NCBI RefSeq assembly: GCF_017303315.1
Contig: NZ_JAFKOI010000005.1
Span: 62,001-126,000 of the forward strand
Origin: Bacillus sp. NTK071
Lineage (GTDB): Bacteria > Bacillota > Bacilli > Bacillales > Guptibacillaceae
DNA length: 64,000 nucleotides
Direction of reading: 5' to 3'
The notes below the pieces were generated by a model. The model was not told the DNA's origin and searched no databases. It saw only the letters and a program-made list of their open reading frames with translations. Position 1 is the stretch's first letter; every line of letters starts with the position of its first letter. Below, piece by piece: positions 8,004-16,718 of this stretch. The position numbers were made by a program, and so were the translations under genes.

Positions 8004-9056
8004 TTATTTATAACTGCTCGCATGTTTTCTCTCCATGTATAAATGGCTACGATCGTTAATAAACGAAAAAGAATCTTGATTGACGACTGCTTCATTATTT
8101 TCAAGCGTTGGGTTGCTTCTCCGCACTCGAATCTGCTTTTCCATTGCCTGCTTAAAACCTTCCAAAGCAAAGTTCACCCCTAGGATAACTAGCACAAAAA
8201 ACAAAATGGGAATGAGCGGAATCCATGTCTCGTATGGTAGCAAGTTAAATGTATATCCAATCATTCCAGACCATTCTGATGAAACAGAAAGATATTCATT
8301 TCCTAAAAGAGGATCATAATTAAAGAACGTCCCACCAAAGAATAATTTCAACAAACCGAGATGAAGTAAAAGGACTAGAACATTTACCATTTGTTGAAGA
8401 AAAATGAGAATCATTCGCGGACCAAGATGTGGCAAAATGTGTTTGTACAGAATATGGATTCTAGATCCGCCCAACGTCTTAGCACCCTCAATAAACCCTT
8501 TCCCCCATACAGCATGTGTCTCGTTAGATATTAACGTTGTCGTTGTAGGAATCGCAACAGCTGTTAGAATAATTACCTCAAAAATAACACGCTCTATAAA
8601 ACTATATTGAAAAGTCCCTTCCATCCCGTTCTCCATTAGAACACCTCTTAGAATAAAATAACTTAACAATGATATCGGGACATACTGCATCGCATCAACT
8701 AAGCCTGAAGTACTTCTTAAAGTTCTTTGGAAATAGGTACCTGCGAGAACCCCACCTACAAATGAGAGCGCCATTCTCATTGATGCAACTATAAAAGCAA
8801 TGCCAATCGTATACTTAGCGCCGATAATGATTTGTTGGAATAAGTGGTATCCGTACTTATCGGTACCAAATGGAGGAACCTGTGTAGGTCCAAGAGGAGA
8901 TCGGTCAATTAAATTCCCTTCATCATTGTACAACATTGAGGTTTGTGGAACCTGATCATGAAAAACGATTGAATAATACAAGCTACTACCAAAAAGAATG
9001 AGGACAACGAGTGTTCCAGAAACAAACATTGGATTTCGTAATGCTTTTCTCAGCAT
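8004..9056 (-). CDS. ABC transporter permease, OppC/AppC-like
   Basis: Inner-membrane permease of the peptide/nickel class: an N-terminal membrane segment, an extracytoplasmic loop with the family motif PPFGTDKYGYHLF, then about five further segments with an EGAKTLGGS-type coupling motif near residue 200. The start ATG at 9056 is preferred because GGAGG lies 8 bases upstream; an in-frame TTG at 9071 overlaps that site. Its partner is the OppB-like gene immediately upstream. No binding protein or ATPase gene is nearby, so substrate and energising subunits are unknown. A long hydrophilic C-terminal tail is unusual. Confidence 0.85.
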   Translation of the reverse strand: MLRKALRNPMFVSGTLVVLILFGSSLYYSIVFHDQVPQTSMLYNDEGNLIDRSPLGPTQVPPFGTDKYGYHLFQQIIIGAKYTIGIAFIVASMRMALSFVGGVLAGTYFQRTLRSTSGLVDAMQYVPISLLSYFILRGVLMENGMEGTFQYSFIERVIFEVIILTAVAIPTTTTLISNETHAVWGKGFIEGAKTLGGSRIHILYKHILPHLGPRMILIFLQQMVNVLVLLLHLGLLKLFFGGTFFNYDPLLGNEYLSVSSEWSGMIGYTFNLLPYETWIPLIPILFFVLVILGVNFALEGFKQAMEKQIRVRRSNPTLENNEAVVNQDSFSFINDRSHLYMERKHASSYK

Positions 9057-9078
9057 TTTCTTTACCTCCAAACATTCT

Positions 9079-9936
9079 TTATATTAATGTATTTTCTTTT
9101 GAAACGCGTTCCGCTAGTCCTTGATAAAGACTTAGAACGATAAAGATTGGGATAAATAATAACAATGTACTAACGGTGAAAATTTCAGGTGTTGGATGTT
9201 CATAAATGAAACGGGTTACGCCATTAAGATTAAACACAAATTCCATAATAAATAAGTTAGAAAGTGCAAACCAGACTATTGATTTTGAATGAAAGTAGAT
9301 TGATAAGATTGCGTTTCGAAAAACGTGAGAAATTAGAATGACGGATGATTCGATTCCCTTTGTCCGAGCTAACATTACATAAGGTCTTTCTAACTCCTCT
9401 TCAAACACTTGAAGCATAATGCGATAGAACAGAAAACTTGGCAAGACAGACAGAATGAGAATTGGCATTGTGTATATCCGTTCATACGCAGCTACATCCA
9501 TCACGAGAATATTGGTTTCCTTATAGACCCAAATGACTGCGATTTGAACAATCACAAGAATAAAAACATCAGGGATTGACTCCAATATGAATCCTATTCT
9601 TCTAAACACATTCTGAAAAGAAGAAGGAAGATGAAGAGTAATGTATGTAAATAAGAACCCCATTAGGAACGACAAAGCTAATGCACCAAACAAAATTACC
9701 AAGGAATAAGTTAGGTAATCAAATATAGTAGGAAATAATTGATAGATTTCATCACCAGAACGAAAAGTTAGCTTCTCATAATGAATCAGTTTATCAATCG
9801 TAGTGAAAAGTCTGTTCACATACCCTGTGAAGGTAAGCTTCATTCCATTGAACAAACCAGGTATGGCCCCAAGAAGAAGAACACCCAGAAAAGCTCCAAT
9901 AAATTTCAACCCCATATGTATTACTTTTTCCAACAT
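9079..9936 (-). CDS. ABC transporter permease, OppB/AppB-like
   Basis: First gene of a two-gene permease operon. There are about six membrane segments and a cytoplasmic loop with ARTKGIESSVILISHVFRNA, matching the ARxKG...HxxRNA coupling-helix motif of OppB proteins that contacts the ATPase. At 285 aa it is a little shorter than usual OppB (about 310). The ATG follows a G-rich site (AAGGGGGAT). It ends 22 bases before the OppC start. Confidence 0.85.
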   Translation of the reverse strand: MLEKVIHMGLKFIGAFLGVLLLGAIPGLFNGMKLTFTGYVNRLFTTIDKLIHYEKLTFRSGDEIYQLFPTIFDYLTYSLVILFGALALSFLMGFLFTYITLHLPSSFQNVFRRIGFILESIPDVFILVIVQIAVIWVYKETNILVMDVAAYERIYTMPILILSVLPSFLFYRIMLQVFEEELERPYVMLARTKGIESSVILISHVFRNAILSIYFHSKSIVWFALSNLFIMEFVFNLNGVTRFIYEHPTPEIFTVSTLLLFIPIFIVLSLYQGLAERVSKENTLI

Positions 9937-10082
9937 CTCTTATCCCCCTTTTATCACCTCTTTATTTTAAAGACGATACTAACTCCTAAAGGTTTCTTTT
10001 CAATGGTTTTTAATTACCAGTGATGATTCGTCTTCTATAGGAATACGATTTAAATAGCGGACTTTAGAAAGGAGGATACACG

Positions 10083-11030
10083 ATGAATCCCTCACTTTCC
10101 CTTGAGACGATTCGGAAAACAGAAGGAATTAAACGACTTGAAAAGCACGTTAACGAACTTATTCAACATGATAAGAAATTGACTGCTGCACAACTTAATG
10201 ATGAAAGTCTCACTTATTCAACCCTTTACATTCTCTCTTCTACAATTCGTGAAAATGGGTTAATAAAGTATCTTTCTGATCGGAATAAGGTAGCTCTTGC
10301 TATCCAACAAGATATTTTGGCAAAAGAACGTACACCTTCAGCTCCATTTCCTTATTCAATCTGTGATCTTCCACAATTCGTTCATTCCGTTCTCAGGTGG
10401 ATGGTTGAAACAGGTTCAGTAGATCAATTGAATGCCAAATACCGTCTTGTTGTTGATCGATCAGCTGGATTGCTTACAACGATCTATCAAGATCCTACTG
10501 ATCTCGATCTTGTATCCGACCTTTTATTTAAAAGGAGAGACGATGAGCATTCAACCCATTACTTAACATGTGCGTATTTCTCATCTAGAAATTTTTCAAG
10601 TCTGCTCCCTATAGGTGAAAGATTACAATCGCCTTCTCAAAAACATGTATCGTTTGCAAGTGAGCTACTCCACTTTGTATCTGGAATTGATAAAAGTAAC
10701 GACCGATACGCACATTTCAGAAATTGGTATGAAGAAAACCTCCCATATCTTTCTCCTAATGAAAATAACTACGAAATGACTGCTGAACTCTCGCCATATG
10801 TTGTGGATTATTTCGCAAAATATAAGGAGCAACGCACCACGCAATCATTTGAACGACATGAAGATCTTACGTTCCAATCGCTTTCAGAAGACATTAAAGA
10901 GAATTTAGCAGATTTCTCATACAAATTAAGAAGGAAATCTCGTGAAGAATGGAAGGAGTGGATGAAGCGACCTCTAGATGCTCAGATTAGGTTGATTGAG
11001 GAGGTTCAACATGATCATTATAGGAGGTAG
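10083..11030 (+). CDS. hypothetical protein in operon with tgl (315 aa)
   Basis: A soluble, mostly helical and charged protein with no signal peptide or membrane segment. I do not recognise a family. A strong site (AAAGGAGG) precedes the ATG. The last 20 bases overlap the start of tgl, and the tgl ribosome binding site lies inside this gene, so the two should be coupled and expressed together. This points to a job in spore coat assembly or maturation, perhaps a partner of the transglutaminase; that is inference from context only. Confidence 0.8.
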   Translation: MNPSLSLETIRKTEGIKRLEKHVNELIQHDKKLTAAQLNDESLTYSTLYILSSTIRENGLIKYLSDRNKVALAIQQDILAKERTPSAPFPYSICDLPQFVHSVLRWMVETGSVDQLNAKYRLVVDRSAGLLTTIYQDPTDLDLVSDLLFKRRDDEHSTHYLTCAYFSSRNFSSLLPIGERLQSPSQKHVSFASELLHFVSGIDKSNDRYAHFRNWYEENLPYLSPNENNYEMTAELSPYVVDYFAKYKEQRTTQSFERHEDLTFQSLSEDIKENLADFSYKLRRKSREEWKEWMKRPLDAQIRLIEEVQHDHYRR

Positions 11031-11889
11031 TGGAAAACAGAAGGATGAAATTATGAACGCAGGGTTACAAAGCCCACTGGAGCAGAACATTCTTAACGTG
11101 ATGTACAATAGTCATTTCAACTATTCATTTCGAACACTTGAAGCTTTATTTTTTGAAGTCCGTTTTCGAGTTGCTATCACAGAAAGCTCGCGGGAACTCT
11201 ATTATAGCGGTGTGCAATTTGCCGACTTCTATCGTTCACGGTGCAATCCAATGTTCTGGGAACTACTTCCGGATGGTGCATTTCAACTTAAGATGGGCGT
11301 ACCAGCTTCAGAAGCTGTTCTAGATATCTATCGAAATGGAAGGCTCTACGCATTCGAATGTGCTACAGCGATGATCATCATCTTATATCGGGCAGCCATT
11401 AGAATGATTCCTCCTCAACAATTTAATCGTTTGTTCGCTAACATTCGTTTATGGGGTTGGAAGTTCGATCAAGATTTACAAATTGTGCATAATATCCCTC
11501 CAGATTATCTACCAGGTGATATTAGATACGTGAAGAATCCAGACGTAAACCCTCTCACCCCTGAATGGCAAGGTGAGAACGTTGTTGACTTAGGAGATGG
11601 GACTTTTTTTGGTCATGGGCTAGGTTTTCGACCACTGCAGGGAATGATTGAAGCACTTGCATTAAGAAGACGCCCTGGCGCCACTCGCATGCCTTATTTA
11701 ATGCTTCCTGCAACAAGACCTGGCTTTTCTTATTTGTATCAATTCACCTATAACCGAACAGAAGATAGTAGAAAAATCATTCTTTTTGATAAGAGCCTTA
11801 AACGCTCAACACTTTCAATTGAGGATTATGAAAACAATCAAGATAAATTTATTAAGGATTTTATTACCGTTCGCTTTCCAAAACCTTAA
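11011..11889 (+). CDS. tgl: protein-glutamine gamma-glutamyltransferase, spore coat cross-linking
   Basis: Transglutaminase that forms epsilon-(gamma-glutamyl)lysine bonds between spore coat proteins. The catalytic Cys117 sits in YAFECATAM, the family active-site motif, with Glu116 beside it, and conserved features such as GWKFDQDLQIV and FGHGLGFRPLQGMIEAL are present. The 292-aa length is slightly above B. subtilis Tgl (245), with extra residues at the C-terminus. The start ATG at 11011 follows GAGGAGG at 10998-11004; an in-frame TTG at 10996 is rejected because it lies upstream of that site. Expression is probably in the mother cell, late in sporulation. Confidence 0.93.
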   Translation: MIIIGGSGKQKDEIMNAGLQSPLEQNILNVMYNSHFNYSFRTLEALFFEVRFRVAITESSRELYYSGVQFADFYRSRCNPMFWELLPDGAFQLKMGVPASEAVLDIYRNGRLYAFECATAMIIILYRAAIRMIPPQQFNRLFANIRLWGWKFDQDLQIVHNIPPDYLPGDIRYVKNPDVNPLTPEWQGENVVDLGDGTFFGHGLGFRPLQGMIEALALRRRPGATRMPYLMLPATRPGFSYLYQFTYNRTEDSRKIILFDKSLKRSTLSIEDYENNQDKFIKDFITVRFPKP

Positions 11890-11901
11890 GCAGTTGGATT
11901 C

Positions 11902-11926
11902 GGGCTTATAACATCGCCATAAGCCC
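11902..11926 (+). terminator. possible terminator after tgl
   Basis: Stem GGGCTTAT / ATAAGCCC with a 9-base loop, followed after a few bases by a weak T-rich stretch. Confidence 0.5.
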
Positions 11927-11982
11927 TCTACACCGTCTTTTTCTCTGCATATGCTATGGAGAATGGATGGTGAGTAAAATCA

Positions 11983-12519
11983 ATGCAGTCTTTTCCTGTG
12001 CTTCACACAAATCGACTGACGTTAACAGCTCTTAAGACAGATGACCTAAATTCACTTTTTTCAATTTTCTCAGACCCTCTTGTTACTTATTATGATGGTG
12101 GGAAAGTAATGAAAACTAAAACACAAGCCCTTCATTACATTAATGCATATAAAGATGTGACTTCAATTTCCACCACAAATGCAATTAGATGGGGAATACG
12201 GTCAAAAGAATCCATGGATTTAATTGGTACAGCCGGTTTTCAGAATTGGAATCGCACATCTTCCAGAGCAGAAATTGGCGCCATTCTATCAAGAGATTTC
12301 TGGAGGGATGGATACGGCTTAGAAGCAGCAAAAGCAGTTATTACCTATGGATTCGAGCAAATGCGCCTTCACAAAATATATGCCCAAACAATTGAGGATA
12401 ATCGCGCAGCTGTCCTACGACTTGAACAATTGGGGTTTCAAAAAGAAGGCACCTTTCGAGATCATGTCTATTTAAGAAATAGGTATTATCATGTTCTTGT
12501 TTATTCCCTTTACCAGTAG
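11983..12519 (+). CDS. GNAT N-acetyltransferase, RimJ/RimL-like
   Basis: Acetyl-CoA dependent N-acetyltransferase of the ribosomal-protein/antibiotic acetylation type. Recognisable elements are the N-terminal TNRLTLTAL strand, the core around EIGAILSRDFWRDGYG (acetyl-CoA pyrophosphate loop) and the C-terminal NRAAVLRLEQLGFQKEG. The 178-aa length is normal. The ribosome binding site is weak. It is followed by a shared terminator with the convergent MFS gene. The acceptor substrate cannot be told. Confidence 0.85.
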   Translation: MQSFPVLHTNRLTLTALKTDDLNSLFSIFSDPLVTYYDGGKVMKTKTQALHYINAYKDVTSISTTNAIRWGIRSKESMDLIGTAGFQNWNRTSSRAEIGAILSRDFWRDGYGLEAAKAVITYGFEQMRLHKIYAQTIEDNRAAVLRLEQLGFQKEGTFRDHVYLRNRYYHVLVYSLYQ

Positions 12520-12555
12520 AAAACGCTCCTTCCGGTTACCCAGAAGAAGCGTTTT
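12520..12555. terminator. bidirectional terminator
   Basis: AAAACGCT..CTTC / GAAG.AGCGTTTT inverted repeat between convergent acetyltransferase and MFS genes. Confidence 0.8.
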
Positions 12556-12556
12556 G

Positions 12557-13834
12557 TTATGCTGTCTTTTTTGGTGGAGGAGACAAAAAGGCTGCAACGG
12601 TTCCTAGTATAGGAAAAATTAATATGATTAAGAGAATTTCTGTATAGCCTCCAAAAACATCATAAGCGATACCAAACGGAAGAGGTCCGAATGCAGAGCC
12701 AATGACCATCGTTGTCGTAGCAATACCTTTAATGCTTCCAAGATGCTCCCTTCCAAAATAATTCGGCCAAATAATATTTAATGTAATCCGTTCAATTCCC
12801 CCAATGATCCCCCATAGAACAGCGAATCCAATAGCCAGAATATATGTATTCACCTGTGTAAGTAATAAAATAAATATCATCTGACCGATAAAGGATAGCC
12901 CTAGTACGATATGTACGTTCACTCTTTCTAGAATAAACCCTGACACCATTGTAACAGGGAAACCTACAATCGCCATTATACTTAGAATAAGGGCAGCTGT
13001 GCTTCCTGGTACTCCCTGTTCTCCTAGAATAGAGAACAAGTGAAAGGTAAGCCCTGTATTCACAAGGGCAGGAATACTAACACAAAAGAGAATGAACCAG
13101 AAAGCTCTTGTTCTCATCGCTTCTTTCACTGTCCAATTCGTTTCAAACCCCTCTTCTTGATCTTCCTCCATCTTTTCTTCCCTACGTTCTGCTAATCTCT
13201 TTTTAGAAATCGCATTGTCCGGAAGAAGGCCAATGTCTTCAGGCTTATTCTTCACAAGAAAAAAGACGATAGGCAGGAAAATAAGCACGAGTGCTGAGCC
13301 GAGAATTCTCCAAGCATTCTCCCATCCAAAAGAGGCGATTAACCATGTGTTTAATGGAGGGAATGAAGCTGAGCTTAAGAATCCACCAATTGCCATAAAA
13401 CTAAGAGCACGACCACGTTTAACGACGAACCACTGTGGCACAAGGGTATTAGGAATTAATGTCATGGATCCCTGACCAAATAAGCGAAGCATGAAAAAGC
13501 CAATGAATAGCATAACTGGACCAAGTACAAAGCTATTCCAGAAGCAAGCAACTGCCAGCAATGATCCGATCGTCAGCATCATTCTTCTTTGACCATGCTT
13601 ATCTATCATTCTTCCAACAAGAAATAAAAGCAGACCTGCTGCAAGAGTAGCTGAAGAATATATACCAGATACGAGCGACCTACTCCACCCAAAGTCTTGA
13701 ATATAATAATCAATAAAAACAGAAACTGCGTAAGTCTGCCCTGGCCCTGAGAAGAAAACACCTACTGCAGCTGCCAGCACAATATACCACCCATAGAAAA
13801 AGGGCGAGTTCTTCTGCAATGAAGATTGCGCCAT
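12557..13834 (-). CDS. major facilitator superfamily transporter, YcxA/OFA-like
   Basis: A 425-aa protein with twelve predicted membrane segments and a long charged central loop (Lys/Glu-rich, about residues 190-220). The GRMIDKHGQRRMM loop between segments 2 and 3 is the MFS signature. The FFYGWYIVLAAAVGVFFSGP start is typical of the monocarboxylate/oxalate-formate antiporter group. The substrate is unknown. The ATG at 13834 follows GGAGAGGGG; a TTG three bases upstream is possible. The gene is divergent from sigX. Confidence 0.85.
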   Translation of the reverse strand: MAQSSLQKNSPFFYGWYIVLAAAVGVFFSGPGQTYAVSVFIDYYIQDFGWSRSLVSGIYSSATLAAGLLLFLVGRMIDKHGQRRMMLTIGSLLAVACFWNSFVLGPVMLFIGFFMLRLFGQGSMTLIPNTLVPQWFVVKRGRALSFMAIGGFLSSASFPPLNTWLIASFGWENAWRILGSALVLIFLPIVFFLVKNKPEDIGLLPDNAISKKRLAERREEKMEEDQEEGFETNWTVKEAMRTRAFWFILFCVSIPALVNTGLTFHLFSILGEQGVPGSTAALILSIMAIVGFPVTMVSGFILERVNVHIVLGLSFIGQMIFILLLTQVNTYILAIGFAVLWGIIGGIERITLNIIWPNYFGREHLGSIKGIATTTMVIGSAFGPLPFGIAYDVFGGYTEILLIILIFPILGTVAAFLSPPPKKTA

Positions 13835-13976
13835 CAAAAAACCCCTCTCCAGCTGTAACTAAATCCCATTCTATCGAAGAACAGTGTAATACTGAAATAC
13901 TTTGCTTTATTGTTTAATTAAACAAATCGATGTTCCAATTAAGATAAAATGAATCTATCCCTTTTTGTAATCTTAC

Positions 13977-14001
13977 TGTAACCTTTTAATTAATAATCTC
14001 G
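13977..14001 (+). promoter_or_regulatory. candidate SigX autoregulatory promoter
   Basis: TGTAAC, 17 bases, CGTT, about 35 bases before the sigX start. It matches the known ECF promoter pattern, and SigX is known to activate its own operon in B. subtilis. Confidence 0.6.
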
Positions 14002-14034
14002 TTTTGTTATTTAGGAGAGAGGGAGGGTTGTAGG

Positions 14035-14568
14035 ATGGATGAAGTTTTTGACCGTTTGTACGAGCATTATCACACGAACTTATTTCAATTTATCTTTTAT
14101 ATGGTTAAGAACCGAGCAGTGGCTGAAGAATTAGTACAAGAAGTATATATTAACGTGCTCCGTTCTTACCAAAATTATGAAGAACGGAGCAACGAAAAGA
14201 CCTGGCTTCTAGCAATTGCAAGAAATGTAGCGATTGATTATTTACGAACCCATAATAGAAGAACATCGAGGTGGCTAAGTAAATTCGATTTCAATAAACA
14301 ACAAACTGAAGATAACACTCCTCTACCTGATGAGATATTAATTCAAAAAGAAGAAGTTCAAGGGGTTTATAAGTGTTTAAAAGAATGTACTCTGGATCAA
14401 CAGCAGGTTCTCATTCTGCGCTACATTCAGGAATTATCGATCAATGAAACGGCGGAAATTCTTAATTGGAGTGTAAGTAAGGTGAAAACCACGCAGCATA
14501 GAGCCATTAAAGCTCTTCGTGAACTCGTTGACGATCGAACCAATAGCCAATTAAAGGGGGTTTTATAA
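14035..14568 (+). CDS. sigX: ECF sigma factor SigX
   Basis: Extracytoplasmic-function sigma factor, 177 aa. Region 2 begins with FDRLYEHYHTNLFQFIFYMV and contains VAEELVQEVYINVLRSYQNY and EKTWLLAIARNVAIDYLR, closely resembling B. subtilis SigX as I remember it. Region 4 has the HTH LSINETAEILNWSVSKVKTT. SigX controls cell-envelope charge and lipid genes in B. subtilis. The next gene starts at the stop codon and has the features of RsiX. A GGGAGG site precedes the ATG. Confidence 0.9.
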   Translation: MDEVFDRLYEHYHTNLFQFIFYMVKNRAVAEELVQEVYINVLRSYQNYEERSNEKTWLLAIARNVAIDYLRTHNRRTSRWLSKFDFNKQQTEDNTPLPDEILIQKEEVQGVYKCLKECTLDQQQVLILRYIQELSINETAEILNWSVSKVKTTQHRAIKALRELVDDRTNSQLKGVL

Positions 14569-15800
14569 TGAGCGATAAAACGAAATCTCTGCTCTCCCAA
14601 CTACCTGAATTGAAAGATCAGAGAAATAAAGAAACCATCTATCAAAATATCCAGAAAAAAATGAATGAACCTGCACGATCAGGAAAAAAGAAGAAAAAGA
14701 CGCCATGGATTATCCCGACGTTCGCAGCTGCACTTGTCATTCTACTGGCTGTTCTCATTACACCTGAATTATTCAATCAAAACGACGGTTCTACTAATCT
14801 TGCTATTACTGAGGAATCAAACGAAAAAAGCGAATTAGCAGATCATTCTGCTGCATCTGAGAACGATTCACAGCCTGAGGGCACAACCGAAGCGCCTTCT
14901 AATTCTTCAAATGATTTAGCAGCAAACACAACGATTGTGAAGGAAGAAGATCCACCATTGCCTAAAGCAGAGGCCAAATTTGAACAATATATACCTGCCC
15001 TTCAACAAACGAATGGTGAGAGCGTCGTTCTTTCTTATCCCGATTCAGAGAGTTTGCTACTCGTCCCCATTTCATTCAAGGTTGATAGTAGTAAAACAAT
15101 GGCAAATAATATTCAAGACATCCTTTCGACCTTTGATGCATCTCAATATGGTCTTGCTAGTTCACCCTTAGTGGATGCAACATTTGATGTGGTAACGGAA
15201 GATGGAACGAAAACGCTTGTCGTTAGTTTCGAGGAACCTGGTGACAGTCTTTCTTCAAATGAATCGATTATGATTAATGATAGCGTCCAACAACTAGCTG
15301 CAAGCTTAAATGCTGAAGAAATCAGCTGGCAGACCAAGGGAGAAGAAGGCTATAACTTAGGAAACTTTGGACCAGCTGACACCTCAGTTAACAATAAACC
15401 TTCTCCTTACTATCTTTATGAAACAAATACGAAAAACCGATTTCTTGTTAAAGGGCCGACTCTTCAGGGCGAAGAAGGAGCTCAGCTTGATGTAGCTCTT
15501 TCACAAATGAAAGAGGGCTCGAAAGAAGCAACATGGTATAAACCAGCTATTCCTTCTGACGTATCCATTTATTCTTTCGAAGGTGATGGATCTGAAGCGA
15601 CAATTACCTTTACTAAAGACAGTAAATTCCAATCAGAAGAGGAAGCATTACAGACAATCGAAGCCATTATGCTTGCAGCTTCTCAGTACAATTACAAAAC
15701 CATCCTCTTTGAAAACACAGGATTCGATCAAATAGGAAACTACTCACTTAACGAGAAACTCTCCGTTCCTCAATCCCCAAACGCTGTTCAAGTAAAGTAA
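14568..15800 (+). CDS. rsiX: anti-sigma-X factor RsiX
   Basis: Membrane-bound regulator of SigX. The N-terminal ~45 residues are cytoplasmic and basic near the membrane (KKKKKTPW), one membrane segment lies at about 46-65, and a large extracytoplasmic part follows: a Ser/Glu/Asn-rich linker to about residue 130 and then a folded domain. The length of 410 aa is a little above B. subtilis RsiX (368). The start overlaps the sigX stop by one base (TAATG), giving coupled expression. Confidence 0.87.
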   Translation: MSDKTKSLLSQLPELKDQRNKETIYQNIQKKMNEPARSGKKKKKTPWIIPTFAAALVILLAVLITPELFNQNDGSTNLAITEESNEKSELADHSAASENDSQPEGTTEAPSNSSNDLAANTTIVKEEDPPLPKAEAKFEQYIPALQQTNGESVVLSYPDSESLLLVPISFKVDSSKTMANNIQDILSTFDASQYGLASSPLVDATFDVVTEDGTKTLVVSFEEPGDSLSSNESIMINDSVQQLAASLNAEEISWQTKGEEGYNLGNFGPADTSVNNKPSPYYLYETNTKNRFLVKGPTLQGEEGAQLDVALSQMKEGSKEATWYKPAIPSDVSIYSFEGDGSEATITFTKDSKFQSEEEALQTIEAIMLAASQYNYKTILFENTGFDQIGNYSLNEKLSVPQSPNAVQVK

Positions 15801-15830
15801 AAAACACCCGGCCTATGTGCCGGGTGTTTT
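15801..15830. terminator. bidirectional terminator
   Basis: Perfect 12-bp stem AAAACACCCGGC / GCCGGGTGTTTT between rsiX and the convergent gene ending at 15833. Confidence 0.9.
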
Positions 15831-15832
15831 CA

Positions 15833-16321
15833 TTACCTTGTGATTTCATCTACAATCTCAGCAGCTGACATATCTGTCCGAAGCTCGTATTCCCCAGGCT
15901 GAACAGCTGTCTCCTTATTCATATCCTGAAGGGTATCAATAAAGTCATCTGACTTGTTGACTAGTGTCTGATCGGCAAGACTTTGAGCAACTTCTAGACT
16001 CGTCATACCTTCATCAATCGTAAAGCTTACTTTCTTCGGTTGATCAGATTCAGCTTCTTCTTTTTTTTCTTCATCTGAAACTTTTTCATCATTCTCTTGT
16101 TTATCTGCCGTAACCTTTTGCTCATCTACCTTCAGAGAATCATATTCTTCTTTCTTAACCATAACCATACCGTTTTCTTTAAGATGTTGCTCCACAGCGG
16201 CATCAGTCAGCTGATTGCCTTCTTCAGCAGTCGCTTGCGAGAACATGAAATAATATGCTGTTAAAAGAATAGCAGCGAACAAAAGACCTGCAGCAATTCC
16301 TTTTGCTTCTTGCTTACTCAT
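15833..16321 (-). CDS. membrane protein with MltG (YceG)-like N-terminal subdomain, no catalytic domain
   Basis: A 162-aa protein with one N-terminal membrane segment (AAGLLFAAILLTAYYFMF), an acidic Lys/Glu linker, and a C-terminal module of about 60 residues reading FTIDEGMTSLEVAQSLADQ ... QPGEYELRTDMSAAEIVDEIT. That pattern resembles the LysM-like subdomain of endolytic transglycosylase MltG, but the lytic domain is absent. I infer a peptidoglycan-binding or division-associated factor. The start at 16321 follows GTGGTGG, and the gene overlaps the 67-aa gene by 8 bases. Confidence 0.7.
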   Translation of the reverse strand: MSKQEAKGIAAGLLFAAILLTAYYFMFSQATAEEGNQLTDAAVEQHLKENGMVMVKKEEYDSLKVDEQKVTADKQENDEKVSDEEKKEEAESDQPKKVSFTIDEGMTSLEVAQSLADQTLVNKSDDFIDTLQDMNKETAVQPGEYELRTDMSAAEIVDEITR

Positions 16322-16517
16322 TTTGACCACCACTGACAGATTTTGTTTTGCTTTCAAGCATTTCAGTACGCTGTTTCACTGTTTTTAACTCTTTCATCAA
16401 ATTAATGTAAACATCATCAACCTGGCCTTTTACCTCTTTAGCATAGTCCTTGACGAAATATGAGTAAACAAAGAATCCAAGCGAACAGGCAAGTAAAACA
16501 AAGATAATGAACAACAT
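16314..16517 (-). CDS. small membrane-anchored coiled-coil protein (67 aa)
   Basis: One N-terminal membrane segment (LFIIFVLLACSLGFFVYSYF) is followed by a charged helical region. The end overlaps the start of the MltG-like gene by 8 bases, so the two proteins probably work together at the membrane. No family name is recognised. Confidence 0.68.
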   Translation of the reverse strand: MLFIIFVLLACSLGFFVYSYFVKDYAKEVKGQVDDVYINLMKELKTVKQRTEMLESKTKSVSGGQNE

Positions 16518-16628
16518 AACTTTTCCCCCTATTAGATTACTTTCATTCTCTCTATGTACTATCTATAAATTTAATCCATTTAATTGATTCGAATCAGCAA
16601 GTTCATTTTTGTCGCTAAAAAACTAAAA

Positions 16629-16666
16629 AACTAGAAAAAACCGACATAAATCGACCTTTTCTAGTT
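16629..16666 (-). terminator. terminator of the Nudix hydrolase gene
   Basis: On the minus strand a long stem AAACTAGAAAA / TTTTCTAGTTT with an inner stem and a T-rich tail, downstream of the Nudix gene. Confidence 0.65.
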
Positions 16667-16718
16667 TACCCATGTTTTATTAGATTGACAATAGGGGCTC
16701 AATGGAAATACATATACC

